Below the pieces are notes generated by a model. The model saw nothing but the letters and a program-made list of their open reading frames with translations. It searched no databases and was not told the origin of the DNA. The translations under genes and the position numbers were made by a program. A stretch of DNA of 64,000 nucleotides from Neptunomonas japonica JAMM 1380. GTDB taxonomy: Bacteria > Pseudomonadota > Gammaproteobacteria > Pseudomonadales > Balneatricaceae. The DNA lies in assembly GCF_016592555.1 (NCBI RefSeq), contig NZ_AP014546.1, positions 1,426,001 through 1,490,000 of the forward strand, given 5' to 3'. Shown one piece after another: positions 46,244-55,336 of this stretch. Position 1 is the first letter of the stretch. Each line of letters begins with the position of its first letter.

Positions 46244-46333
46244 TTAGTTACCTTCCTTGATTAATTTTCTAGGGCGCCTACATAGCCCTTAATTATCTGA
46301 TTGTTCGCTGGCGAGTTGTTACTTATGAGTTTT

Positions 46334-46936
46334 CTATGAAGCCAGTTGTTTTTTGTCCGGCCGATAAAAGTAAAAAAGTAGCAGTGAGGTAATCGCGCCC
46401 AGCGTATCGGATAACATGTCTTTTTGAGCATCCCAGATGTCGCCTTGTGAGCCTAAAAACTCGACGCCTGCATCACCACCTTCGAGCGCTGCATACCACC
46501 ACTCGATGATTTCGTATGCCGCAGCAACACTCATAATAAAGAATAGGCTAAATGTCATTGCTAATTTAAAACCACAGTAGCCTTTACGTAATAACCACTC
46601 AGCCATAGCGAAGGCATAAAAGCCAATAGTAAAATGGCCTATGCGATCAAAATGATTACGCTCGGCTCCTAGCTGCTCTGTTACCCAGCCAAAAGGAACA
46701 TTCGCGAATGTGTAGTGTCCGCCTACCGTATGCCAAAAAATCCAGATAAAAACTAATCCATAAGCCAGGTTGCTGAAGCGAAACTTATGGAATGTGAAAA
46801 CCAAAATTAGAAAGATAGCGATGACAGGGATAATCTCTGCGATCCACACCTCGCGGGAAACAGGGCTGATACCCAGTACAATAGAAAAAACCAAGTAGGT
46901 TCCAGCAAGTATATGCGGGAAATATTTACTAATCAT
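46334..46936 (-). CDS. DUF2238 (YjdF-like) membrane protein
   Basis: 200 aa with five or six membrane helices. Family motifs: GGHYTFANVPFGW, ERNHFDRIGHFTIGF and EFLGSQGDIWDAQKDM. Function unknown. Single gene, convergent with none and separated from neighbours by short gaps. Confidence 0.88.
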   Translation of the reverse strand: MISKYFPHILAGTYLVFSIVLGISPVSREVWIAEIIPVIAIFLILVFTFHKFRFSNLAYGLVFIWIFWHTVGGHYTFANVPFGWVTEQLGAERNHFDRIGHFTIGFYAFAMAEWLLRKGYCGFKLAMTFSLFFIMSVAAAYEIIEWWYAALEGGDAGVEFLGSQGDIWDAQKDMLSDTLGAITSLLLFYFYRPDKKQLAS

Positions 46937-46989
46937 TTATAGAGATCTCTGTAGTGAATGTTTAGGCATGATAATTAACGTAACTGTAA

Positions 46990-47394
46990 CTACACGCCAA
47001 GCAATGGCAAGTGTCTGATTGCTTTATATTTTAAGGAAAGTTCAAGGCAGTGCCGTAGCGCGCTTTGCGGGAAAGGATCATTTACGTGCAACACAATTGC
47101 ACGGTTGCCTCGAAATTCTAGCGTATCTGAATATAACTCTTTAAATGTGTCTACAAGTTTAGTTTTACAATTAAAAAAGACGAAGTACTGCTCAGGGTAT
47201 TTTGGCTTCCAATCCAAGCGTACTGTGCTGCCACCTTTCACAAAATAACTAGGCTCTTCCCATTTAAGTGTTTCTTCCACGTCACCTAAATGATTATCGT
47301 GAATGATTGCTAGCATTAAAGCGCGAACCTCCATTAAAATTATCCTGATATGCTCAGGGTAGCTATTAAACTTTTCTTGAACCGCTGGCTGCAT
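46990..47394 (-). CDS. DUF1801 domain protein
   Basis: 134 aa YdhG-like fold. It shows PEHIRIILMEVRALMLAI, VEETLKWEEPSYFVKGGSTVRLDWK and a C-terminal helix. Small DUF1801 proteins are iron-chaperone-like in fold but of unproved function. Confidence 0.85.
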   Translation of the reverse strand: MQPAVQEKFNSYPEHIRIILMEVRALMLAIIHDNHLGDVEETLKWEEPSYFVKGGSTVRLDWKPKYPEQYFVFFNCKTKLVDTFKELYSDTLEFRGNRAIVLHVNDPFPQSALRHCLELSLKYKAIRHLPLLGV

Positions 47395-47477
47395 CTAAGG
47401 GTTTCCTATTTATATTCTTTGCTGCGTACGAGCTGTTACAAGCCTTCATCTTTTATAAGTGTTAATAGTTTACCAGC

Positions 47478-48245
47478 TCAGAATTTACCATTTTCGTTCT
47501 TCCACTCGCTGCGTGGGGGAATCGACTCACTGGTGTCCCAGTGTTCCACAATCTTGCTGTTCGCAATGCGATATAGATCATAGAATGATGTATGGACACC
47601 ATCCCGAAACCCTTCGCAGGCTGCTAAGACAAAATTGCCCTCTGCCAATAGTTTGTGCGGTTTGTCGTATTGAATGAAACCAACGTCTTCTTTAGATTGC
47701 CTTGTGAGAGCAGCATGTAATGGGGATAACTCATCCGCGAGGTGAGGGCTATGTTCTATATAGGGCTGAGCATTAACAAAATACGACATTTTGTGGGTTT
47801 TATTATTGATTAACACTTCACTTATAAACGCACGAACGAGTTCTCGGTTTGATTCTGTCTTTTCAATATCAGTTAAAAGAGTTCCACCATCAACCATAGA
47901 GTGGCCTGATTGATTAGGGCCTTTTCGAAGCTGGATGTTGTCCCAGTGTTCCACGGTTTGATCACCTTCGAATCTAAATACTTCAAACCCAACTCTAGAG
48001 GTATCGAATTCATATTCCGTATGAGCAAATACGTATTCGCCATCTGAAAAAATTCGAACAATATTGACCCTCGGAGAGCTCTTGGATAAACGTTTGAATA
48101 GTGCTGCGAGACCTTCACTCCCTTCATGGGTCTGGGGGTTATGCTGAATATATTTATCAGGATTCACAACAGCAACTGATGCTTCGTCACCCGTTTCGAT
48201 GCCTTTCAACAGGGTATGAATTTGTTCCTTTCGTTTTAACGTCAT
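47478..48245 (-). CDS. Two-domain SnoaL-like (NTF2 family) protein
   Basis: 255 aa with two tandem SnoaL-like cones: the first around YIQHNPQTHEGSEGLAALF and VFRFEGDQTVEHWDNIQL, the second around YIEHSPHLADELSPLHAAL and YRIANSKIVEHWDTSE. The internal repeat is clear in both halves. Such proteins can be small isomerases or hydrolases; no substrate is assigned. Confidence 0.88.
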   Translation of the reverse strand: MTLKRKEQIHTLLKGIETGDEASVAVVNPDKYIQHNPQTHEGSEGLAALFKRLSKSSPRVNIVRIFSDGEYVFAHTEYEFDTSRVGFEVFRFEGDQTVEHWDNIQLRKGPNQSGHSMVDGGTLLTDIEKTESNRELVRAFISEVLINNKTHKMSYFVNAQPYIEHSPHLADELSPLHAALTRQSKEDVGFIQYDKPHKLLAEGNFVLAACEGFRDGVHTSFYDLYRIANSKIVEHWDTSESIPPRSEWKNENGKF

Positions 48246-48363
48246 GGGCTGCTCCGGTTACTGACTAGCCGTTTATTTTTAATGAGTTAGATCCAAATTT
48301 CTATCTATTTTAGGGGGCAGGTTATCCACTTCTTTAGGGTTAAAGCTGACCCTGTAAAGAGGC

Positions 48364-48894
48364 TTAAGAAGCATTAAATACTGTTTCAATGGGTGGTGGG
48401 TTACGTAAGGTTTGCTGCACTACACAGCATCGTTCTGCGGCTACTTGTAGTTTTTGGAGCATAATAGGATCGGTGCCTTCTTTGGCACGTAGTTGTACTG
48501 AGCAGTGTATGTTTTGAAAACCGACAGGTACGTTTTTATCTATGCCCATCGTGCCACGTACATCGACCTTTGCTTCTACGCTTACGTTAAGCTGCTCTAA
48601 TTCTATGTTCAATAAATTAGCGACCATACGGATGGAAGAGTCTTGGCATGCAGCGAGTGCTGCACATAACATATCACCAGGTGTTGGAGCATCGTGTAAG
48701 CCACCCAGCGCATGATGTACACCAATCGGCACATTTACACCGCAGCCTTGCATGGGTTCAACAATGGAGTGGAAAGGGTCGTTAGCATCAGGGCCGCAAG
48801 TGCGTGCATGGTCTGTCACTATGGCTGTTTCAGGAGATGTTTTGTATTGAGCACGTAGAGGTTGTTGGGCTTCGTTAACGCTGATTTTTTTCAT
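48364..48894 (-). CDS. OsmC family peroxiredoxin-like protein
   Basis: 176 aa OsmC/Ohr-fold protein. The first reactive Cys is probably in ALAACQDSSIRMVANLL and the second in AAERCCVVQQTLRNPP. It may reduce hydroperoxides or persulfides. It is a lone gene. Confidence 0.88.
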   Translation of the reverse strand: MKKISVNEAQQPLRAQYKTSPETAIVTDHARTCGPDANDPFHSIVEPMQGCGVNVPIGVHHALGGLHDAPTPGDMLCAALAACQDSSIRMVANLLNIELEQLNVSVEAKVDVRGTMGIDKNVPVGFQNIHCSVQLRAKEGTDPIMLQKLQVAAERCCVVQQTLRNPPPIETVFNAS

Positions 48895-49007
48895 GATGGA
48901 TCCCTACTATATCGCTTGTTAAACGGTATTTAGCAGAAAGGACATCTTACACTCTTTCTATCGGCGACTATCTAAAACAGTAGACTAGCTATTATAAAAC
49001 GCTGTTT

Positions 49008-49066
49008 TCAACCATAGCGCTGCACTGTTTTGGGTGCAAGACCTTGTGATTAATAGCTATGGTTGA
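49008..49066. repeat. Nested inverted repeats between guaD and the OsmC-family gene
   Basis: TCAACCATAGC (49008-49018) pairs exactly with GCTATGGTTGA (49056-49066). Inside it, TGCAC (49021-49025) pairs with GTGCA (49034-49038). The element lies 39 bases past the guaD stop. A multi-stem RNA terminating or protecting the xdh-guaD transcript is one possibility. Confidence 0.6.
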
Positions 49067-49104
49067 GGTGTTGATAGCTGAAAAGTTAATGGTTAAAAAG
49101 GTAA

Positions 49105-50430
49105 TCAGCCTCGAGTGTGTAAGGCTTTACCCATAGCGTATGTGGCTTTAATAGCGCGGTCGTCACCGAGCGTCATTAGCACAAATAAGCGTTCTTCAAG
49201 TGATGTTGCTTGTTTCATACGATAAGTCATTAATGGCGTGGAGTGGTAATCCAGTATAACAAAGTCGGCTTCAGTGCCGGGTTGCAATGTGCCAATTTTC
49301 TCTTCTAATTTAAGTGCGCGTGCACCACCCAGTGTAGCCAGGTAGAGCGATTTAAATGGGTTGAGTTTCTCCCCCTGCAATTGCATGACTTTATAAGCTT
49401 CATTGAGGGTTTGTAACATCGAAAAGCTGGTACCTGCACCAACATCAGTGCCAAGGCCTACTTTAATATTGTGTTGTTCTGTTTTAGCCAAATCAAACAA
49501 GCCGCTGCCTAAAAATAGATTGGACGTAGGGCAAAAAGCAAGGGCAGAGTCGGTTTCTGCTAAGCGCTTACATTCGTCATCACACAGGTGTACACCGTGA
49601 GCGAACACGGAACGCTCGCCTAGTAAATCAAAATGGTCGTATACATCTAGGTAACCGTTTTGATCAGGGAACAGCGCTTTAACCCATTCTATTTCTTGTT
49701 TGTTTTCGCTTAAATGAGTGTGCATATAAAGCTCTGGGTATTCTTTCAGCAGTTTTCCCGCTAACGTGAGCTGCTCGTCGCTGCTGGTGGGCGCAAAGCG
49801 AGGTGTAACGGCGTAATGTAGTCTGCCTTTGCCATGCCAACGTTCGATCAGGTTTTTGCTGTCTTGATAGCTGCTTTCTGGGGTGTCGGTAAGCGTGTCT
49901 GGCGCATTGCGGTCCATCATCACTTTACCAGCAATCATTCGCACGTTACGGCTTTGTGCTGCTTCAAAAAAAGCATCTACAGATTGTGGGTGTACTGTGC
50001 CAAACACCAATGCAGTGGTGGTGCCGTTGCGTAATAGCTCGGTTAAAAAGATCTCAGCTACGTTATCGGCGTAGCTTTTATCAGCAAACTTGTGTTCTTC
50101 AGGAAACGTGTAGTTATTAAGCCAATCGAGTAGTTGTTCGCCGTAAGAGGCTATCATGCCGGTTTGCGGGTAGTGAATATGTGTATCGATAAAGCCCGGT
50201 GTTATCAGTGCATTATTATAAACAGTGACGGGTGTATCGGCGGCTAATGTGCTGAGTAATGCTTCAGCGTGACCAACGGCCTTTATTAATCCATTTTCTA
50301 CAACGAGTAGGCCGTCTTCAAAGTATTGATAGCTGGCATCTATGCCTACCTTTGCCGGATCTTCAAGAGTATGAATAATGGCGGCGCGGTATGCGTGAGC
50401 GTGCGAAGGGAAAACAGTAGTTTGTGTCAT
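49105..50430 (-). CDS. guaD: Guanine deaminase
   Basis: 441 aa amidohydrolase. GFIDTHIHYPQTGMIASYGEQLLDWLN near 65-90 is the guanine deaminase signature and zinc site; MHTHLSENKQEI, FAHGVHL and LGTDVGAGTS supply further metal ligands. It turns guanine into xanthine. It is 14 bases after xdhC, so it closes the xdhABC-guaD operon. Confidence 0.95.
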   Translation of the reverse strand: MTQTTVFPSHAHAYRAAIIHTLEDPAKVGIDASYQYFEDGLLVVENGLIKAVGHAEALLSTLAADTPVTVYNNALITPGFIDTHIHYPQTGMIASYGEQLLDWLNNYTFPEEHKFADKSYADNVAEIFLTELLRNGTTTALVFGTVHPQSVDAFFEAAQSRNVRMIAGKVMMDRNAPDTLTDTPESSYQDSKNLIERWHGKGRLHYAVTPRFAPTSSDEQLTLAGKLLKEYPELYMHTHLSENKQEIEWVKALFPDQNGYLDVYDHFDLLGERSVFAHGVHLCDDECKRLAETDSALAFCPTSNLFLGSGLFDLAKTEQHNIKVGLGTDVGAGTSFSMLQTLNEAYKVMQLQGEKLNPFKSLYLATLGGARALKLEEKIGTLQPGTEADFVILDYHSTPLMTYRMKQATSLEERLFVLMTLGDDRAIKATYAMGKALHTRG

Positions 50431-50444
50431 CGGTTTTGTGCCAG

Positions 50445-51257
50445 TTATGCTGTGTGTTGAGTTAAGTGGTTGGCTTTAGTTTTGCTACTTGTAGCGGCTG
50501 CTTGATAATGGGTAATGAATTCAGCAGCAATGGATACGGCAATTTCACCAGGTAGTTTACCGCAGACCTCGGCCAAACCTACAGGGCAATGTAACTGTGC
50601 AATGCTGTTCTCATCAAACCCTCTATGGCGCAGGCGATGCTCAAATTTGCGCCGTTTGGTATTTGACCCAATCATACCGATGTAACGATAGTCGTCTCGT
50701 TTGAGGATAGCTTCTACTAATGCTTGATCTAGCTGGTGGTTGTGAGTCATTACTAAACAGTAGCTAAAAACGGGTAAGTCAGGTACTTCATCGGCTGGCT
50801 CGTCACATAAGCAAAGAGTAGTATTAGGCGGTAGTTCTGCAGGGAATTGTTCTGCGCGGTTATCGATCCATGTGACTTTGCAAGGAAGGTTACCCAGTAA
50901 AGGAATCAACGCTTTTGCCACATGGCCTGCACCAAATAGAGCAACATGTAAAATCGGTGGGTTGATGGGTTCAAATAGCAGTTGGATTGCACCGCCGCAG
51001 CATTGTCCAAGGCTGGCGCCTAATGCATAACTCTCAAGCTGTGCGCTGCTGCAATGTTCGCTTAATAGCTGGCGGGCTTGTTTTATCGCCTTATGTTCTA
51101 GGTGGCCGCCACCAATAGTGTCGTAACTATCATCAGCAGTAACAATCATCTTGGTGCCTGCGTCTCGGGGTGTTGATCCGCGATTTTCAATGACAGTAAT
51201 CAATATCGCTGCTATGCCTTCGCTGTTTAGGCGGTGGAGCGTATTCAGCCAGCTCAT
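50445..51257 (-). CDS. xdhC: Xanthine dehydrogenase accessory protein XdhC
   Basis: 270 aa. XdhC motifs: VTVIENRGSTPRDAGTKM (as VIENRGSTPRDAG), GGGHLEHKAI, LGQCCGGAIQLLFEP, LFGAGHVAKAL and IGMIGSNTKRRKF. It inserts a sulfurated molybdenum cofactor into XdhB. It overlaps xdhB by 4 bases (ATGA). Confidence 0.95.
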   Translation of the reverse strand: MSWLNTLHRLNSEGIAAILITVIENRGSTPRDAGTKMIVTADDSYDTIGGGHLEHKAIKQARQLLSEHCSSAQLESYALGASLGQCCGGAIQLLFEPINPPILHVALFGAGHVAKALIPLLGNLPCKVTWIDNRAEQFPAELPPNTTLCLCDEPADEVPDLPVFSYCLVMTHNHQLDQALVEAILKRDDYRYIGMIGSNTKRRKFEHRLRHRGFDENSIAQLHCPVGLAEVCGKLPGEIAVSIAAEFITHYQAAATSSKTKANHLTQHTA

Positions 51258-53650
51258 GGTGATTGCTCTGCTGTCATCTGCTTACGTAATGCTTCTACAC
51301 CCATGAGAACTTTTTCAGGTGTGGCGGGGGCATCTATCTGCGGATGAATTCGATAATCGGAAAGGCTAGATACTGCATCTTTAATTGCCGACCAGACTGA
51401 AATCCCCAGCATAAAGGGTGGCTCGCCTACTGCTTTAGAATGAAAAACAGTGTCTTCTGGGTTTTTACGGTTCTCGATCAGTTTGACTCGAAAGTCTAGG
51501 GGGGTATCCGCAATCGCTGGAATTTTATAGCTGGCTGGGCTATTGGTGGTAAGCTTTCCTTGTTCGTTCCATACAAGCTCTTCGGTCGTTAACCAGCCCA
51601 TGCCTTGAATAAAACCGCCTTCAACTTGCCCAATATCGATAGCAGGGTTTAGCGATGCGCCAACATCATGAAGAATATCGGAACGTAGTACTTTGTACTC
51701 GCCTGTTAAGGTATCAATAACGACTTCTGAGCACGCGGCTCCGTACGCGAAGTAGTAGAATGGGTGCCCGCTGGCTGTGTCCCGATCGTAGAAGATTTTA
51801 GGTGTTTTATAAAACCCCGTGCTCGAAAGTGACACTTGTGCAAAGTAGGCGAGCTGCACCAAATCATTAAAACTGATGAACTGTTCGCCTGCTTGAATCA
51901 GGTTGTTGTTGAATTTGACCTCACTAACATCAACGTCAAAATGCTCTGCAGTAAAGTCGATTAGGCGTTGTTTAAGGGTATGAGCAGCCGCTTGAGCCGC
52001 TTTCCCGTTAAGATCTGCTCCAGAGGACGCCGCTGTTGGCGAGGTGTTTGGCACTTTGTCGGTATTGGCGGCAGTGATTTGGATACGTTCCAAATCTACC
52101 TGAAACTCTTCGGCGACTATTTGAGCAACCTTGGTATTGAGCCCTTGGCCCATCTCTGTACCGCCGTGATTCAGGTGAATACTGCCGTCTGTATAGATAT
52201 GGATGAGAGCACCCGCTTGATTCAAAAAAGTAGCAGTGAAGGAGATGCCAAATTTAACAGGTGTAAGTGCTATGCCTTTTTTTAATATTTGGCTGGATTG
52301 ATTAAACAAAATAATCGCTTTGCGACGTTCGCTATAACTGGCGCTTTGCTCTAGATCAGAGGTTATCTCGTCTAGAAAATTGTCTTCTACTGTTTGGTGA
52401 TAGTGAGTGATATTACGCTCGGTTTTTCCGTAAAAATTACGCTTACGAACGTCTAGTGGGTCTTTACCTAAATGGCGAGCGATATGATCCATCACGTTTT
52501 CAATTGCTACCATGCCTTGTGGTCCGCCAAAACCTCTAAAGGCAGTGTTGGAGGCTAGGTTAGTTTTGCAACGGTGGCCGGTAATTAACGCATTTCCTAA
52601 ATAATAGGCGTTATCAGCGTGGAACATGGCACGATCAATGATGGAGCCAGATAGATCGGGTGAGTAGCCACAGTTACCTGCCAGTTGTATATCGATACCC
52701 TGTATCCTGCCGGTATCATCAAAGCCGACATCATATGCGATATAAAAAGGGTGTCGTTTCCCGGTCGCTAGCATGTCGTCAATGCGAGGTAGGCGCATCT
52801 TTACGGGCTGCCTTGTGATGTTTGCAACCACCGCAGCCATACACGCAGGGCCTGCGGCTTGAGTCTCTTTTCCACCAAAGCCACCGCCCATGCGACGTAT
52901 ATCAATAATGACTTTATTCATGGGTAGGCCGAGCACACTGGCGACTAGTTTCTGTATTTCAGTGGGGTTTTGTGTGGAGCAATGTACCAGCATGCCACCA
53001 TCTTCGGTTGGCATCACGGAAGAGACTTGGGTTTCGAGGTAAAAATGCTCTTGCCCACCAATATGCAGTTCACCCTGTAAGTGGTGAGCTGCATCATTAA
53101 GTGCTTTGCTCGCATCGCCGCGCGTGTGTTGGTGGCTATCTTGTATAAATTGTTTGTTGTCGAGTGCTTGTTTTACATCTAACACGGCGGTGAGCGGTGT
53201 GTATTCAATAATGGCGGCGTTGGCCGCCTCACGAGCGATATCAAGTGAGCTGGCAGCAACCGCAAGTATCGGCTGGCCTAAGTATTCGACTACGCCATCG
53301 GCCAGTAATGGGTCCCCGGGAAACACTGCCCCAATATCTAGGTTGCCGGGTATGTCCTTTGCGGTGATGACACAGGATACCCCAGGTATTTGATAACAGG
53401 GGGCTGTATCTATTTTGCTAATAGTTGCATGAGCTTGCTCGCTAAGGCGTGCATATAAATGCAGTTGGTTTGGATATTCTAAGTGATCATCGACATACAG
53501 GGCTTCACCGCTGACGTGCCTTGTTGCACTTTCATGTGGGATCTTTTTACCTACGCCGGTTTTTAGATCTTGCTTAAACTGTCTCTCCAGTTCTACTTGC
53601 GAAGTGTTGTTGACGGCTTCTGTATGATTAGACTTAATATGGTTAGACAT
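51254..53650 (-). CDS. xdhB: Xanthine dehydrogenase, molybdopterin-binding subunit
   Basis: 798 aa. Motifs include HVSGEALYVDDHLEYPNQLH, GGQEHFYLETQ, RRMGGGFGGKETQ, NTAFRGFGGPQG and GGTEMGQGLNTKV, with the catalytic Glu region AVGEPPFMLG near the end. It oxidises hypoxanthine and xanthine to urate. It overlaps xdhA by 8 bases and xdhC by 4. Confidence 0.97.
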   Translation of the reverse strand: MSNHIKSNHTEAVNNTSQVELERQFKQDLKTGVGKKIPHESATRHVSGEALYVDDHLEYPNQLHLYARLSEQAHATISKIDTAPCYQIPGVSCVITAKDIPGNLDIGAVFPGDPLLADGVVEYLGQPILAVAASSLDIAREAANAAIIEYTPLTAVLDVKQALDNKQFIQDSHQHTRGDASKALNDAAHHLQGELHIGGQEHFYLETQVSSVMPTEDGGMLVHCSTQNPTEIQKLVASVLGLPMNKVIIDIRRMGGGFGGKETQAAGPACMAAVVANITRQPVKMRLPRIDDMLATGKRHPFYIAYDVGFDDTGRIQGIDIQLAGNCGYSPDLSGSIIDRAMFHADNAYYLGNALITGHRCKTNLASNTAFRGFGGPQGMVAIENVMDHIARHLGKDPLDVRKRNFYGKTERNITHYHQTVEDNFLDEITSDLEQSASYSERRKAIILFNQSSQILKKGIALTPVKFGISFTATFLNQAGALIHIYTDGSIHLNHGGTEMGQGLNTKVAQIVAEEFQVDLERIQITAANTDKVPNTSPTAASSGADLNGKAAQAAAHTLKQRLIDFTAEHFDVDVSEVKFNNNLIQAGEQFISFNDLVQLAYFAQVSLSSTGFYKTPKIFYDRDTASGHPFYYFAYGAACSEVVIDTLTGEYKVLRSDILHDVGASLNPAIDIGQVEGGFIQGMGWLTTEELVWNEQGKLTTNSPASYKIPAIADTPLDFRVKLIENRKNPEDTVFHSKAVGEPPFMLGISVWSAIKDAVSSLSDYRIHPQIDAPATPEKVLMGVEALRKQMTAEQSP

Positions 53651-55184
53651 AGTCAGTCACCCTCGTTGGCAAGCTATTAGGCTGCGACTCTATCCAGCAC
53701 TTTAATAGTAAGTTGCGTGCCGCTTGCGAACGGTACTCTGCACTGGCGCGAAAATCAGAGAGAGGTGTGAAGTCTTGGTCTAAGGCATTCATTGCCGTTT
53801 CAATACTGGCTTTATTCCATGGCTGGTTGAGTAATGCTTGCTCGCAATAACTGGCCCGTTTAGGAATGGCCGCCATGCCACCGAAGGCGATGCTAGCCTC
53901 AGTAACCTGGCCATTTTTAAGTTGGATATGAAAGGCACCACAGACGGCAGAAATATCATCATCGAGGCGTTTGGAAAGCTTATACACCTGATAGATTGAG
54001 CCTGCTGGTTTACGAGGAATAATAATTTTCTCGATGTATTCGCCAGCGACTAAATGGGTTTTACGGTAATCGATAAAAAAAGCTTCTAATGGCATGCTGC
54101 GTACAGCACCCGCGTGGCGTAGTTGTAAGCTGGCTCCTGCGACAATGAGCGCAGGTGGAGCATCTCCTATGGGAGACGCGTTAGCTATATTTCCCCCGAG
54201 TGTTCCTTGGTTACGAATCTGCAATGAAGCGAATCGCTCCAAGAGCTGGCCCAAATCAGGATATTCGTCGCACAGTACTGGATGGCATTGGCTTAGTGGT
54301 GTTGTCGCGCCTATTTCAATCGTGTTTTCACTTAGGTTAATACGCTGTAGCTCTTCGATTTCCCCTAGGTAAATGAGGGTGTCGAAAGAGATTTGTTTCT
54401 GTGTAATATCAAGTACTAAGTCAGTACCACCCGCTAGCAAATGTGCTTTTGGGTGTTGTTGCAATAACCGGTCGAGCTGGGATAGTTGAGTGGGTGAGTA
54501 AGCGTTTTTGACTGCGCTCTTTTTATTTGTGCTTGGGGTGTTGTAACTAAGAGTATCGCACTGGCCGGGTTGAATGCTTTTTAATGTAGCGATGGTTTGT
54601 TGCTGCTGGAGGTCAAACTGGTCGAGTTGTTGATTCTTGCTGATCTCTTTTGCCGCATTGATTATGGGCTGGTAACCCGTACAGCGGCACAAGTTCCCTG
54701 CGAGTGACTCTAATGCTTTGGCTGGGTTAAACGGCTGCACTGTGCTTTTTTTGTCTATATGACTTTTAAGCGTGTTGTTTTCATGTAGGAGGTTACTATT
54801 GTGGTTTTTTTGATAAGCGAAGAGTGACATTACAATGCCAGGTGTGCAAAAACCGCATTGGGAGCCATGATGGTCCACCATTGCTTGCTGTACGGGATGT
54901 AGTTGATCACCATGCTTAAGGTCTTCGACGGCGATTAATTGTTTTCCGTTAAGAGTAGGGAGTAAGGTAAGGCAGCTATTGATGGAGGAGTATATGAGTT
55001 GGTCATTCTTTACTTCTACCAAAACCACTGTGCATGCGCCACAATCCCCCGACGCGCAACCTTCTTTGGTACCCGTGCGCTTTTTTGTGGAGCGTAGTGT
55101 ATTGCGCAAGTAATTAAGTACCGTGGTGTTAGGGTCAATGTTGCAAACCGCTTGCAGCGTATTGTTGAGCAAAAAACGAATCAC
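53643..55184 (-). CDS. xdhA: Xanthine dehydrogenase, FeS/FAD subunit
   Basis: 513 aa. The 2Fe-2S ferredoxin domain has CASGDCGACTVV near residue 43; the second cluster domain has CGFCTPGIVMSLFAY and NLCRCTGYQPI; the FAD domain has HLLAGGTDLVLD and NIANASPIGDAPP. A poorly conserved insert (about residues 120-150) lies between the two cluster motifs. First gene of the xdhABC-guaD operon. Tandem TACCTAGAA repeats lie upstream. Confidence 0.97.
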   Translation of the reverse strand: MIRFLLNNTLQAVCNIDPNTTVLNYLRNTLRSTKKRTGTKEGCASGDCGACTVVLVEVKNDQLIYSSINSCLTLLPTLNGKQLIAVEDLKHGDQLHPVQQAMVDHHGSQCGFCTPGIVMSLFAYQKNHNSNLLHENNTLKSHIDKKSTVQPFNPAKALESLAGNLCRCTGYQPIINAAKEISKNQQLDQFDLQQQQTIATLKSIQPGQCDTLSYNTPSTNKKSAVKNAYSPTQLSQLDRLLQQHPKAHLLAGGTDLVLDITQKQISFDTLIYLGEIEELQRINLSENTIEIGATTPLSQCHPVLCDEYPDLGQLLERFASLQIRNQGTLGGNIANASPIGDAPPALIVAGASLQLRHAGAVRSMPLEAFFIDYRKTHLVAGEYIEKIIIPRKPAGSIYQVYKLSKRLDDDISAVCGAFHIQLKNGQVTEASIAFGGMAAIPKRASYCEQALLNQPWNKASIETAMNALDQDFTPLSDFRASAEYRSQAARNLLLKCWIESQPNSLPTRVTDYV

Positions 55185-55241
55185 TGATCACTCCTGCTGT
55201 TTTATTAAGTGCGTAATCATGTGTTCCTAGTCCGGCGGTGC

Positions 55242-55264
55242 TACCTAGAAAACTATACCTAGAA
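55242..55264. promoter_or_regulatory. Tandem TACCTAGAA repeats upstream of xdhA
   Basis: TACCTAGAA occurs at 55242-55250 and 55256-55264, a 14-base period. On the minus strand a TATAGT that could be a -10 box lies between them. The position, 58-80 bases before xdhA, suits an operator. Which regulator binds is unknown. Confidence 0.5.
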
Positions 55265-55336
55265 TAAGAATAATCTCTTTCTGACTTTTGGGTCAAGTTG
55301 TTGGCGCTTGAACACTATGTGGAACCTCTTATGTTT

